Shown piece after piece: positions 1 to 9,307 of a stretch of DNA of 64,000 nt (positions within the stretch are counted from its first letter, which is position 1; every line of letters begins with the position of its first letter). This DNA comes from Rahnella ecdela (GTDB taxonomy: Bacteria > Pseudomonadota > Gammaproteobacteria > Enterobacterales > Enterobacteriaceae). The notes under the pieces were generated by a model. That model did no database searches. It was given only the letters and a program-made list of their open reading frames with translations, and had not been told where the DNA came from. Made by a program: the position numbers and the translations under genes. The stretch is from assembly GCF_019049625.1 (NCBI RefSeq), contig NZ_JAFMOY010000125.1, positions 62,001 through 126,000 of the forward strand, given 5' to 3'.

Positions 1-204
1 GGTGCGGGTAACGAAATCCAGCTGACCGATGCCATCGCTATGCTGATGAAAAAGCAAACTGTAGAAGCTTTCTCCATGACCGGCCGTTCACATGACTGTG
101 GTGACAAACTCGGTTACATGAAAGCCTTCGTAGAATACGGTATTCGCCATAACTCACAGGGTGAGGCGTTTAAGGCATGGCTGAAAGAGTTTGCTGAAGA
201 GTAA
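1..204 (+). CDS. UTP--glucose-1-phosphate uridylyltransferase, 3' end
   Basis: The reading frame is open from base 1 and ends at a TAA, giving the last 67 residues of a GalU/GalF-type enzyme, which makes UDP-glucose from UTP and glucose-1-phosphate. The tail contains the family signature EIQLTDAI followed by [11 protein letters not shown]. The second motif looks closer to GalU than to E. coli GalF, but a galF-type gene normally sits at the start of enterobacterial O-antigen loci, so I leave the symbol open. The start lies outside the window. An intrinsic terminator follows about 16 bases after the stop. Confidence 0.9.
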   Translation, partial: GAGNEIQLTDAIAMLMKKQTVEAFSMTGRSHDCGDKLGYMKAFVEYGIRHNSQGEAFKAWLKEFAEE

Positions 205-220
205 TTCTTGAATCAGCTCT

Positions 221-252
221 AAAAAAGCACCTGCTATGGTGCTTTTTTATTT
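221..252 (+). terminator. Intrinsic terminator after galU/galF
   Basis: AAAAAAGCACC, a six-base loop and GGTGCTTTTTT form a hairpin flanked by A and T runs, 16 bases after the stop codon. It separates the uridylyltransferase gene from the O-antigen leader. Confidence 0.85.
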
Positions 253-850
253 AATAAAAATAGATGGTTACATATTTATCAGCCCTGTAAATATTCATCC
301 ATTCTGGTCGGATTGACAAATAAAGCCTTTAACGCCATGTCTTAGGACATTCAACCGAGATCTCTAAGCTGTAACCTGGACATGCAAAGTAATAATGATT
401 ATTGCACTTTATCGAATTGTTAAAGTCTGGTTGATATCTAATCATTCAAGGGCATGGATCAGAATTTCACCTATAAAAGTTTAGGATTAATGCTGCGTTG
501 TCATACACATTGCGCTAGGCTATATAACTCAAGATTGCTCGTCGTTTTACATATTAATATTGATTGTTTTAAGAGGGTTAGCCTTAATCAATTTTCAGCT
601 TATTAAAGCGTCGTTGAGTTAGGGTTCAAGGCAAAATTTAACCGTGGTGGCTGAGCAATTTACAAGCTGGCGTGGTTGCTTTTTGGTCTAACCATCAGCA
701 TCAGGCGCATTTTCGAAGTTTTTCGGATAATGCAATCTTGTCGGGCACCCGGAATAGGGTAAAAATTCTTTCAGTAAAGACGGCAAGAAGAACGAAATCC
801 TTTAGAAGGGCATGCAGTAAGCAAGCCTTCTTGAGTCAGTGATGAGATAA
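253..850. other. Non-coding stretch upstream of JUMPstart
   Basis: About 600 bases without a convincing gene on either strand. This is where the O-antigen promoter should lie, since the JUMPstart element follows. I could not single out a promoter with a consensus -35/-10 pair. Confidence 0.4.
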
Positions 851-888
851 GTGTATTGGTAGCTTCTGAGCCAGGGGCGGTAGCGTGG
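851..888 (+). promoter_or_regulatory. JUMPstart element with ops core (RfaH recruitment)
   Basis: The ops core GGCGGTAGCGTG lies at 876-887. The bases before it (TTGGTAGCTTCTGAGCCAGG at 856-875) match the JUMPstart consensus found ahead of O-antigen, capsule and LPS-core operons. In E. coli and Salmonella, ops in the non-template strand pauses RNA polymerase and recruits RfaH, which suppresses termination over long operons. It lies about 335 bases upstream of the first gene, on the same strand. RfaH control here is inferred from the motif. Confidence 0.9.
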
Positions 889-1005
889 ATGTTTGTCACC
901 AAGAGTGTCGATGCGCCGGGGAAGTGAGAAGTAGTGATGATAAATACCCCTATGCCATCCAGCAAACTCAACGTTGAATCAATATTTTTTGACCGTTAAA
1001 TTGCT

Positions 1006-1067
1006 CTTAAGGTTATTTATAAAACGGCTATCAAAACTTAAGGTTATTTATAAAACGGCTATCAAAA
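1006..1067 (+). repeat. Exact tandem duplication, 2 x 31 bp, in the O-antigen leader
   Basis: Positions 1006-1036 and 1037-1067 are identical 31-base units, each beginning CTTAAGGTTATTTATAAAAC. They lie in the untranslated leader between ops and the first gene. The perfect identity suggests a recent duplication; no function is evident. Confidence 0.95.
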
Positions 1068-1222
1068 ACAGTCAGGGAAATATAATATTAAAATGAATTG
1101 CATCTCAAAGGAAATGAATTACGACCGTTATAAAAGTGCATGTTAATTCCAGAAAAACATTAACATGTCACTTGTGGAAAAATTAGCAGTCTTTATATCA
1201 ATTTATAGAATATGGTGCAGTC

Positions 1223-2260
1223 ATGCAAGAATATATTATAATATTTTTCAGTGCCTTAGCTTCGTTGTTTATTGCACGTAAGGTTGCGCGACGGGTGGGT
1301 TTGGTTGATAAACCAAATGCAAGGAAACACCATAATGGACATATCCCTTTGGTTGGCGGTGTATCAATCTACATTTCTATTTGGGTGATTTATTTCTTAC
1401 AACCCGCGTGGTTCCCTGATTTCTATTATTATATTACCTGTGTAAGCCTGTTGCTATTTGTGGGCGTGTTGGATGACAGATATGATCTGCCAGTCACTCC
1501 GCGCATCGTACTTCAGGCATTTGTAGCAATAGTTATGATGTTCAGTGGACTGCATCTGGCATCACTGGGAGACATATTCCTGGGCTATCCGGTTGGTTTA
1601 GGTGTGCTGGGGTATGTAATCACCATTTTTGCAGTAATGTGTGCAATCAATGCTTTTAATATGGTTGATGGTATTGATGGTTTATTAGGTGCGTTATCTT
1701 GTGTGAGTTTTGCCTCATTAGGTATCGCATTCAGTTTACATGATAAAAACGGACTGGCTCAATGGTGTTATTGTTTAACCATCGCTTGTGTCCCATACAT
1801 CCTTCTTAATCTTGGCATTCCATGGGGCCGAAAATTCAAAGTATTCATGGGGGATGCCGGCAGTACCCTAATAGGATTTACGGTAATATGGTTGATTATT
1901 CTGGCGACGCAGGGGGCATCAGCAATATTACACCCCGTGACTGCATTATGGATTATCGCTGTTCCTTTGATGGACATGATTCGCGTTATGATTTCAAGGG
2001 TCAGACGAGGTGATAGTCCCTTCAAGCCCGATCGTGAGCATTTACACCACATATTATTGAAATATGGTTTTACTCATTCAACTGCGTTGGGTGTTGTGTT
2101 GGCCATAGCAATATCATTCTCTGTAGTAGGAATCTACGCTGATATGAAGAATTATAACCAGCTTGGTGTTCTCATTTTGTTTATTGCTTTTTTTGGCGCT
2201 TTTGTGTTGTTTATAAATAAGCTGGCTAAGGCAAGAACGCTGAAAGAAAACAATAGCTAA
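1223..2260 (+). CDS. wecA: WecA-like undecaprenyl-phosphate sugar-1-phosphate transferase
   Basis: A 345-residue multi-pass membrane protein of the MraY/WecA family, which moves a HexNAc-1-phosphate from its UDP-sugar to undecaprenyl phosphate at the cytoplasmic face and so starts O-unit synthesis. Family motifs are intact: DDRYD near 84-88, NAFNMVDGIDG near 143-153, GDAGS near 210-214 and HLHH near 273-276. Much of the sequence parallels E. coli WecA, but this copy is the first gene of the O-antigen locus and not in the enterobacterial-common-antigen cluster, so it is probably a dedicated or duplicate initiator. The GlcNAc substrate is inferred from similarity. The ribosome site before the ATG is weak. 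Confidence 0.88.
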   Translation: MQEYIIIFFSALASLFIARKVARRVGLVDKPNARKHHNGHIPLVGGVSIYISIWVIYFLQPAWFPDFYYYITCVSLLLFVGVLDDRYDLPVTPRIVLQAFVAIVMMFSGLHLASLGDIFLGYPVGLGVLGYVITIFAVMCAINAFNMVDGIDGLLGALSCVSFASLGIAFSLHDKNGLAQWCYCLTIACVPYILLNLGIPWGRKFKVFMGDAGSTLIGFTVIWLIILATQGASAILHPVTALWIIAVPLMDMIRVMISRVRRGDSPFKPDREHLHHILLKYGFTHSTALGVVLAIAISFSVVGIYADMKNYNQLGVLILFIAFFGAFVLFINKLAKARTLKENNS

Positions 2261-2317
2261 TAGCGAAATTTCAAAGTCAAAAATTCAGATTTGATATGTA
2301 TAAAGAGAGACAGTTAA

Positions 2318-3403
2318 ATGAAGATATTAGTGACAGGCGGTGCCGGATTCATTGGGTCTGCGGTAGTTCGACATATTATAAATAATACTCAAGATAGCGT
2401 GATTAACGTGGATAAACTGACCTACGCAGGTAATCTTGAGTCTGTTTCCATGATCGCTCAAAATGATCGTTATGCTTTCGTCCAGGCTGATATCTGCAAT
2501 AAAGAGGCAATTGATCAGATTTTTGCATTGCACCAACCTGATGCCGTTATGCATCTGGCTGCCGAAAGTCATGTTGACCGTTCAATTACGGGGCCGGCTG
2601 AATTTATTGAAACCAATATTGTAGGGACTTATACCTTACTTGAAGCGACGCGTGCTTATTGGTCACAGCTGACGGGAAATAAAAAAGAGGCATTTCGTTT
2701 TCATCATATCTCCACCGATGAAGTTTATGGAGACTTGCCTCATCCGGATGAGTGGAATGCTGAGGAAAAACTTCCTCTGTTTACTGAAAAAACGCCTTAC
2801 GCACCAAGTAGCCCTTATTCCGCATCGAAGGCATCAAGCGACCATCTGGTTCGCGCCTGGCAGCGCACGTATGGCCTCCCTTGCATTGTCACCAACTGTT
2901 CGAACAACTACGGGCCTTATCATTTCCCGGAGAAACTCATTCCTTTAGTGATATTAAATGCATTAGAAGGAAAGAGTTTGCCAATTTACGGTAAGGGCGA
3001 TCAGATTCGCGACTGGTTATATGTTGAGGATCATGCTTGTGCGCTTTATACCGTGGTCACTAACGGCGAAGTTGGCGAGACATACAATATCGGAGGACAT
3101 AATGAGAAGAAAAACTTCGATGTGGTTCTGACTATTTGTGATCTGCTGGATGAACTGGTGCCTAAAGAACAATCTTATAGCCAACAGATCACATATGTAG
3201 CTGACCGCCCAGGCCATGATCGCCGTTATGCCATTGATGCTGAGAAAATTAATCAGGAACTGAGCTGGAAACCCGTCGAAACCTTTGAAAGCGGTATCCG
3301 TAAAACAGTTCAATGGTATTTAGATAATCAAAAGTGGGTTGATAACATCAAAAGTGGGGCTTATAAATCTTGGGTCGAGCAGAATTACGGAGATCGTAAA
3401 TAA
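2318..3403 (+). CDS. rfbB: dTDP-glucose 4,6-dehydratase
   Basis: RmlB/RfbB, 361 residues, converts dTDP-glucose to dTDP-4-keto-6-deoxyglucose, the second step of dTDP-L-rhamnose synthesis. The Rossmann motif GGAGFIG is at 7-13, the catalytic triplet Thr-Asp-Glu at 133-135 (STDEVYGD) and YSASK at 167-171. Length is normal for the family. It is the first gene of an rmlBDAC set. The stop overlaps the next ATG by one base (TAATG), suggesting translational coupling to rmlD. A GAGA-rich ribosome site lies just upstream. Confidence 0.97.
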   Translation: MKILVTGGAGFIGSAVVRHIINNTQDSVINVDKLTYAGNLESVSMIAQNDRYAFVQADICNKEAIDQIFALHQPDAVMHLAAESHVDRSITGPAEFIETNIVGTYTLLEATRAYWSQLTGNKKEAFRFHHISTDEVYGDLPHPDEWNAEEKLPLFTEKTPYAPSSPYSASKASSDHLVRAWQRTYGLPCIVTNCSNNYGPYHFPEKLIPLVILNALEGKSLPIYGKGDQIRDWLYVEDHACALYTVVTNGEVGETYNIGGHNEKKNFDVVLTICDLLDELVPKEQSYSQQITYVADRPGHDRRYAIDAEKINQELSWKPVETFESGIRKTVQWYLDNQKWVDNIKSGAYKSWVEQNYGDRK

Positions 3404-4293
3404 TGGATATCCTTCTTTTTGGCAAAACAGGGCAAGTTGGCTGGGAATTACAGCGCGCACTGGCTCCTTTGGGCAATGTGATAGCACTGGATGTTCGCTC
3501 TAAAGAATATTGTGGAGATTTTAGTAACCCTGAAGGTGTAGCTGAAACAGTTCGTCGTATCAAACCTGATGTGATCGTTAATGCCGCAGCGCACACCGCT
3601 GTTGATAAAGCTGAAACAGAGCGTGATTTTGCTCAACTGTTAAATGCGACAAGTGTTGAGGCTATTGCCAAAGAAGCTGCCTTAATAGGTGCATGGTTAG
3701 TCCATTATTCTACCGATTACGTGTTCCCCGGCGACGGTGATAAGCCCTGGTCAGAAGATGATGCAACCGGACCTTTGAATACCTACGGTGAAACTAAGCT
3801 TGCAGGTGAAATTGCTGTCCAGAAGCATTGCCCTAAGCACCTGATTTTTCGCACAAGTTGGGTATATGCTGGCAAAGGGAACAACTTTGCAAAAACCATG
3901 CTTCGTCTTGCAAAAGACCGCGAAGAGCTTTCAATTATCAATGACCAGTTTGGCGCGCCAACCGGTGCTGAACTTCTCGCCGACTGTACCGCGCATGCTA
4001 TAACAACCGCAATGCGCAAGCCTGAAGTTGCCGGTCTTTATCATCTTGTTGCCTCTGGCATAACGACCTGGTTTGATTATGCAAATGTGGTCTTCACTGA
4101 AGCGCAAAGTGCGGGTTACGAACTTGCATTAAAGCAAACTCATCCGGTCGCAACGAGCGCATATCCTACGCCAGCCCGACGTCCTAATAATTCACGTCTT
4201 GATAATAGAAAGTTTCAACAGACCTTTGGTTTAACACTGCCATGCTGGGATGTCGGGGTTAAACGCATGCTCGCTGAATTGTTCACACATTAG
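3403..4293 (+). CDS. rfbD: dTDP-4-dehydrorhamnose reductase
   Basis: RmlD/RfbD, 296 residues, an SDR-type reductase that makes dTDP-L-rhamnose from dTDP-4-keto-L-rhamnose using NAD(P)H. The N-terminal GKTGQVG nucleotide-binding motif (7-13), the STDYVFPGDGD segment and the YGETK catalytic motif are present. Length is as expected. It overlaps rmlB by one base and is followed by about 70 bases before rmlA. Confidence 0.96.
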   Translation: MDILLFGKTGQVGWELQRALAPLGNVIALDVRSKEYCGDFSNPEGVAETVRRIKPDVIVNAAAHTAVDKAETERDFAQLLNATSVEAIAKEAALIGAWLVHYSTDYVFPGDGDKPWSEDDATGPLNTYGETKLAGEIAVQKHCPKHLIFRTSWVYAGKGNNFAKTMLRLAKDREELSIINDQFGAPTGAELLADCTAHAITTAMRKPEVAGLYHLVASGITTWFDYANVVFTEAQSAGYELALKQTHPVATSAYPTPARRPNNSRLDNRKFQQTFGLTLPCWDVGVKRMLAELFTH

Positions 4294-4364
4294 GGTCTGT
4301 AATATAGTCACTAGTTAAATAATTATTGCCCGTTAAAGGGCAACGACAAAATTGAGAGATTAAT

Positions 4365-5243
4365 ATGACCACTCGTAAAGGAATAATTCTCGCTGGCGGA
4401 TCAGGTACACGTTTGTATCCAGTAACAATGGCAGTGAGTAAACAACTCTTACCCATTTATGACAAACCTATGATTTATTATCCGATCAGCACACTCATGC
4501 TGGCGGGAATTCGAGATATATTGATTATTAGTACTCCTCAGGATACTCCTCGTTTCGAGCAATTGCTGGGAGACGGCAGTCAATGGGGTCTTAAACTCCA
4601 GTATAAAGTACAAGAAACCCCTGATGGATTGGCTCAGGCTTTTGTCATCGGTGAAGAGTTTATTGGTGACGATGATTGTGCCCTCGTATTAGGAGATAAC
4701 ATTTTCTACGGTCATGATTTGCAGAAACAATTAGAAGCTGCAGGAGCAAAAGAAACCGGTGCAACCGTGTTTGCCTATCATGTACATGATCCAGAGCGTT
4801 ATGGTGTTGTTGAATTTGATAAACAAGGTACAGCTATTTCTTTGGAAGAAAAACCTTTAGAACCAAAAAGTAATTATGCCGTTACAGGTTTGTACTTCTA
4901 TGACAATAGTGTCGTAAAAATGGCTAAAGGATTAAAACCTTCTGAGCGTGGCGAGTATGAAATCACCGATATCAATAGAATTTATCTTGAGGAAGGTCGT
5001 TTGTCTGTTGCCATGATGGGACGTGGTTATGCATGGCTGGATACGGGCACACATCAGAGTTTGATTGAGGCCAGTAATTTTATTCAAACCATCGAACTTC
5101 GTCAGGGATTGAAGGTGGCATGTCCTGAAGAAATAGCTTTCCGTAAGGGCTTTATCGGCGTAGAGCAGGTGAAGAAATTAGCTGCGCCATTGATAAAGAA
5201 TGACTACGGTAAATATTTGATGAAGATGATAAAGGGCTATTAA
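4365..5243 (+). CDS. rfbA: Glucose-1-phosphate thymidylyltransferase
   Basis: RmlA/RfbA, 292 residues, makes dTDP-glucose from dTTP and glucose-1-phosphate and commits carbon to dTDP-rhamnose. The nucleotidyltransferase signature GGSGTRLYP is at 11-19, followed by [26 protein letters not shown] and GYAWLDTGT are also typical. A GAGAG ribosome site precedes the ATG. It is the third gene of rmlBDAC and is spaced five bases from rmlC. Confidence 0.97.
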   Translation: MTTRKGIILAGGSGTRLYPVTMAVSKQLLPIYDKPMIYYPISTLMLAGIRDILIISTPQDTPRFEQLLGDGSQWGLKLQYKVQETPDGLAQAFVIGEEFIGDDDCALVLGDNIFYGHDLQKQLEAAGAKETGATVFAYHVHDPERYGVVEFDKQGTAISLEEKPLEPKSNYAVTGLYFYDNSVVKMAKGLKPSERGEYEITDINRIYLEEGRLSVAMMGRGYAWLDTGTHQSLIEASNFIQTIELRQGLKVACPEEIAFRKGFIGVEQVKKLAAPLIKNDYGKYLMKMIKGY

Positions 5244-5248
5244 CGCTG

Positions 5249-5788
5249 ATGCAAATTATTAAAACTGAAATTCCAGATGTAATGATTTTTGAACCTAAAG
5301 TCTTTGGCGACGACCGTGGTTTCTTTTTCGAAAGCTTCAATCAGAAAGTTTTTGAAGAAGCGGTGGGACGAAAAGTCGATTTCATCCAGGATAACCACTC
5401 TAAATCTACCCAAGGTGTACTCCGGGGTCTTCATTACCAGTTACCTCCTTTTGCTCAAGCGAAACTAGTACGTTGTGTTGTTGGTGAGGTTTTTGACGTC
5501 GCAGTAGATATTCGGGAAAGTTCTCCTACTTTTGGGAAGTGGGTTGGAGTACATCTTTCTGCTGAGAATAAACGTCAGCTTTGGATCCCAGAAGGTTTTG
5601 CTCATGGTTTTCTTGTATTGAGTGAAACTGCAGAGTTTGTCTACAAGACAACGAATTACTACTCACCACAGCATGATCGAAGTGTTCTTTGGTGTGACAC
5701 AGAGCTTGACATAACATGGCCAGATATCAACAAAGATTACATTCTTTCTGATAAAGATCGTAATGCTCCAAAATTCAAAGAATCATGA
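5249..5788 (+). CDS. rfbC: dTDP-4-dehydrorhamnose 3,5-epimerase
   Basis: RmlC/RfbC, 179 residues, a cupin-fold epimerase acting between RmlB and RmlD. The motifs DNHSKS, RGLHYQ (catalytic His) and FDVAVDIR are present, as are WIPEGFAHGF and the Tyr-containing KTTNYYSP. Length is standard. It completes the rhamnose set, so the O-unit very probably contains L-rhamnose. A 77-base gap precedes wzx, where the base composition turns visibly AT-rich. Confidence 0.96.
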   Translation: MQIIKTEIPDVMIFEPKVFGDDRGFFFESFNQKVFEEAVGRKVDFIQDNHSKSTQGVLRGLHYQLPPFAQAKLVRCVVGEVFDVAVDIRESSPTFGKWVGVHLSAENKRQLWIPEGFAHGFLVLSETAEFVYKTTNYYSPQHDRSVLWCDTELDITWPDINKDYILSDKDRNAPKFKES

Positions 5789-5865
5789 CACTTAGCTGAG
5801 TGATGTACAAAACATTACTCAGTTATCAATTTATTTTTTGCTAGCTTTGAACCGATGATGACCCT

Positions 5866-7392
5866 ATGAGAACAAAAAGTGTAATGAAGTCATTCAAATA
5901 TGGCTTTGTTTTTTCAATTATAATAATGGCTATGACATTCTGGGTTAGAAAGGTTTTTTTTGATACATTAGGTACTGAATTAACAGGATACTATCTCCTT
6001 ATAAATCAAATGCTAGGTTTTTTGAATTTAGCAGAGTTGGGCTTGGGCACTGCATCAACATATTTACTATTTAAACCATTAAATGAAAAAAATAATAGAG
6101 CATTATCTACTACATTTATTGCCATAAGGAATATTTATAAAGTAATCCAAAAAGTCATAATTGTCATTGGATTGTTTCTCTGTTTATTATTGCCATTTAT
6201 TGTTAAGTCAGATATTAAGATATATGATCTCTATTTGCCATGGATTTTTTTCGTATTTAGTACGGCCTTATCGTACAGTTATAGTGCCGAGTCAATCTTG
6301 CTTACTGCAGACCAGAAAGTACATTTTTTAAGAATAATTAATGGTTCTGGCAGAGTTATTTGCTTTATATTACAAATTATCATTTTAAAACTCAATTTTG
6401 GTTTCATATTATTTAGTTTGCTGGAAGTGATTTCAGTTATTCTACAAATGTATTTTTTCAAAAAAATCATTAAGCAGCATTATTCACTAGATTCTTGTAT
6501 TGAAGTAAATATTCACACCGGTATTAAAAGAGATATTTTTACTGAAATTAAAAAAACCTTCATCCATAAGGTTTCAGGAGTATTAATTTTCAACACTGAT
6601 TATATTATCATCTCAATATTCCTGGGATTAGCTACAGTAACATCTTACTCTTCGTATATCATGCTAGCGCAGGCAATGTCATTTTTAATAACTACCCTAA
6701 GTGTGCCTCTTAACTCTGCATTGGGAAATTATCTACATGACAAAGGAAGTGAGGCTACTTATCAGAAATTCTTGCAAATTGACTCTATTTTTATGTGCGG
6801 TGGAACAATCTTTGCCTTTTGTTACTTCATCGTGTCTAGTAGTTTAATAAGTTTATGGTTAGGGGAGGGAGTAGTATTACCGGGAATGACTGTTGCATTG
6901 TTAGCATTTAACGGTTTCTGCTTAATAGCGAGGACCTCAGTAGATATTTTTAAAGTAGCATATGGGTACATGTCTGATACTCATCTTCCAATTTTAGAAG
7001 GTTGTCTTAACCTCATTTTTTCCTTAGTCTTAGTGCATTTTTTTGGGATCAATGGCGTTATCGTCGGTACAATAATATCTAATGTGTGCATTATAATGGT
7101 TGCTAGGCCCTACTATTTATACAGGGAAGCTTTTAATAAATCTTTATCTGATTTTATAAAGCATCACTTATTGGTTTGGTCGCTGTCATTCATAACAATG
7201 ATTACTTTTTATTATATTTTTATCTATAAATTGGATGTTTCTGAAAAATTTCATGCGATAGGTATATTCAATTTTATCATCAACTGTACTATTTTAGGAT
7301 TTATAACATCTATCATTTCTGGTTGTATTTTCATCTTTGGTAGTAAATCACTACGAGATTTTTTGAAACATCAGATTTTTAACAGGACTTGA
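5866..7392 (+). CDS. wzx: O-antigen flippase (Wzx-like polysaccharide exporter)
   Basis: 508 residues with about a dozen hydrophobic segments, in the MOP/MviN-like polysaccharide transporter style. Wzx proteins flip lipid-linked O-units across the inner membrane. The N-terminal part (TFWVRKVFFDTLGTELTGYY) and the LAELGLGTAS segment are typical of polysaccharide flippases. The gene is very AT-rich compared with rml and his, a usual sign of exchanged O-antigen genes. The next gene starts two bases after its stop. Flippase identity rests on topology and context. Confidence 0.85.
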   Translation: MRTKSVMKSFKYGFVFSIIIMAMTFWVRKVFFDTLGTELTGYYLLINQMLGFLNLAELGLGTASTYLLFKPLNEKNNRALSTTFIAIRNIYKVIQKVIIVIGLFLCLLLPFIVKSDIKIYDLYLPWIFFVFSTALSYSYSAESILLTADQKVHFLRIINGSGRVICFILQIIILKLNFGFILFSLLEVISVILQMYFFKKIIKQHYSLDSCIEVNIHTGIKRDIFTEIKKTFIHKVSGVLIFNTDYIIISIFLGLATVTSYSSYIMLAQAMSFLITTLSVPLNSALGNYLHDKGSEATYQKFLQIDSIFMCGGTIFAFCYFIVSSSLISLWLGEGVVLPGMTVALLAFNGFCLIARTSVDIFKVAYGYMSDTHLPILEGCLNLIFSLVLVHFFGINGVIVGTIISNVCIIMVARPYYLYREAFNKSLSDFIKHHLLVWSLSFITMITFYYIFIYKLDVSEKFHAIGIFNFIINCTILGFITSIISGCIFIFGSKSLRDFLKHQIFNRT

Positions 7393-7393
7393 A

Positions 7394-8257
7394 ATGAAAC
7401 AACTAACCCCTATTATTATTATGACCAGGAATGAAAATGGATTGTTAAAAAAATGCATTGAGTCGATACTACGAACTACATTTTGTCCTTTTCATATATA
7501 TATAATTGATAACAACTCAGATGATAAAGAACAAATTAAAATTCTAAATGAGTATTCTACGCATGAGAAAGTATCTGTGTTGAAGAATAAAAATAACCTT
7601 TGGGTATTGGGGCTAAATAAACATTTAGATGTAATAAGAAAAACGATCAATTCAGAGTTCTTCATTTTAACTGATGGTGATATCGAGTTTAAAAATAACA
7701 ATGATAAAGTCTGTTGGTTGTCGGAACTAATAGAGTATATGGAACAATACAAGTGCATTGGCAAAATAGGTATTTCACTTGATTGGAATTTGATTTCAGA
7801 TGATCCATTTTATAAAGAGATCTATGAGCAAGAAGCTAAGTTATATGATAAAAACTCGAAAATAGGACCTCTTTTTATTTCACCAGTTGATACAACAGCG
7901 GCAATTTATCGCTGGGATTGGTCTATTACAGGATATAAATTTTATCCAGATCATATAAGATATCTGCGTCCCGAGTTGTATTCATGTAGAACACCAAGGT
8001 TCTTTACTGTTGACCATCATGGATGGATAAATTACAAACTAGAACCGCAACAATCAAATTTAGAAGATAAAATTAAATGTTTCACGCTTATGGGGGCCGA
8101 TATTAAGAAAACACAGTTAAAGAGTATCAATTACAAAATTATTCTTTTCAATAAGTTTTTAGCTAGGCCAATCAAGATTTTTTGGGGAATGCGACGACGT
8201 TTTTATTTATTCAAATACATCCTCGGTAAAGGAATGCGAAAGTTTGATAATCACTAG
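7394..8257 (+). CDS. Glycosyltransferase, family 2-like
   Basis: 287 residues, predicted cytoplasmic or membrane-associated. The N-terminus (IIIMTRNENGLLKKCIESIL, then IYIIDNNSDD) is a GT-A nucleotide-sugar fold, and the DGD in LTDGDIEF (about 90-100) is a likely DXD metal-binding motif. It probably adds one sugar of the O-unit; donor and linkage cannot be read from the sequence. It is tightly packed between wzx and wzy and AT-rich. Confidence 0.82.
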   Translation: MKQLTPIIIMTRNENGLLKKCIESILRTTFCPFHIYIIDNNSDDKEQIKILNEYSTHEKVSVLKNKNNLWVLGLNKHLDVIRKTINSEFFILTDGDIEFKNNNDKVCWLSELIEYMEQYKCIGKIGISLDWNLISDDPFYKEIYEQEAKLYDKNSKIGPLFISPVDTTAAIYRWDWSITGYKFYPDHIRYLRPELYSCRTPRFFTVDHHGWINYKLEPQQSNLEDKIKCFTLMGADIKKTQLKSINYKIILFNKFLARPIKIFWGMRRRFYLFKYILGKGMRKFDNH

Positions 8258-8267
8258 TAGGCAATAA

Positions 8268-9305
8268 ATGCTAATATATCTTATATTATTATCAGTGCTA
8301 ATTCTAAGTTGTTGTTTTGAAAATAACAAAAAAATGTTTTATTTCTCTATATTTATTCTTTTCTTTGTCGCAGTGTTGAGAGGAGATGAAGTTGATCGGG
8401 ACTATAAGACATATATAAGTATTTATGAATATTTGGTTAATGGTGATTCATACACCATCGAGCCGACTTTTATTTTATTTACGTATTTATCACACGCTTT
8501 AACGAGTTCTCCTGTATTAATATTTATAATATATGCTGCATTAGCTCTGTATTATAAGGCTAAATACATAAGATACTTCTCTCCGTATATATGCTTATCA
8601 CTATTACTTTATTATTCTAATTTTTATTTTGTTCATGAATTGACGCAAATAAGAATAGGCGTTGCTAGTGCTATTGGTTTTTTTGCCCTTAAATATCTTG
8701 TTGAAGAAAGAAAAAGCAAATTCATTACTTATGTACTGATTGGCATGCTTTTTCATTTTTCATTAGTGATATTATTAATTTCTTTATTATTTGATAGGCA
8801 AAAAATTAGCAGTAATTTTATTTTGTCATCGATTGTTATAACTGGTGCTAGTTATGGTTTGATATTTTTGAACATCAGCCCATTAAATTTACTGGAATAT
8901 ATACCTATTTCGGTAATTCAAGAAAAGTTGAACATTTATAAATATCAGACAGCGAACGGAATGGTTGAAGCAGTTAATGTATTATCTGCACTGCAATTAA
9001 TTAGAATAGGAGCTATTATACTGATTTTATGTAATGCTAAAAAGTTCGAAAATAATACTTCAATGATTGTGTTATGTAAGCTGTATACATTGTCTCCGAT
9101 TTGCTTAGCTCTACTTTCTTCACTTCCTGCATTTGCTATTCGTATTAGTGAGCTATTCTCTGTAGCTGATATTGTTGTTTTACCAATATTAGCAAGCTAT
9201 TGTAAGCAAAAAAACATCGTTAGATTTTTATTGGTTCTACTATCAGTGCTTGTGTTACTGATGAATTTATATCATAACGAAATAGTCAATGGTTACCATA
9301 TTTAA
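8268..9305 (+). CDS. wzy: O-antigen polymerase candidate (EpsG-like Wzy)
   Basis: 345 residues, almost entirely hydrophobic segments. The segment VAVLRGDEVDRDYKTYISIY and the later HELTQIRIGVASAIGFFAL are characteristic of EpsG/Wzy-type polymerases. Wzy joins flipped O-units in the periplasm under the control of Wzz, whose gene is in this window. Position between glycosyltransferases and the lack of any other polymerase candidate support the call. Very AT-rich. Confidence 0.8.
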   Translation: MLIYLILLSVLILSCCFENNKKMFYFSIFILFFVAVLRGDEVDRDYKTYISIYEYLVNGDSYTIEPTFILFTYLSHALTSSPVLIFIIYAALALYYKAKYIRYFSPYICLSLLLYYSNFYFVHELTQIRIGVASAIGFFALKYLVEERKSKFITYVLIGMLFHFSLVILLISLLFDRQKISSNFILSSIVITGASYGLIFLNISPLNLLEYIPISVIQEKLNIYKYQTANGMVEAVNVLSALQLIRIGAIILILCNAKKFENNTSMIVLCKLYTLSPICLALLSSLPAFAIRISELFSVADIVVLPILASYCKQKNIVRFLLVLLSVLVLLMNLYHNEIVNGYHI

Positions 9306-9307
9306 TT

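Noticed and set aside
771-971. Minus-strand frame across JUMPstart
   Set aside because: Runs opposite to the operon through the regulatory element; no recognisable protein character and no ribosome site.
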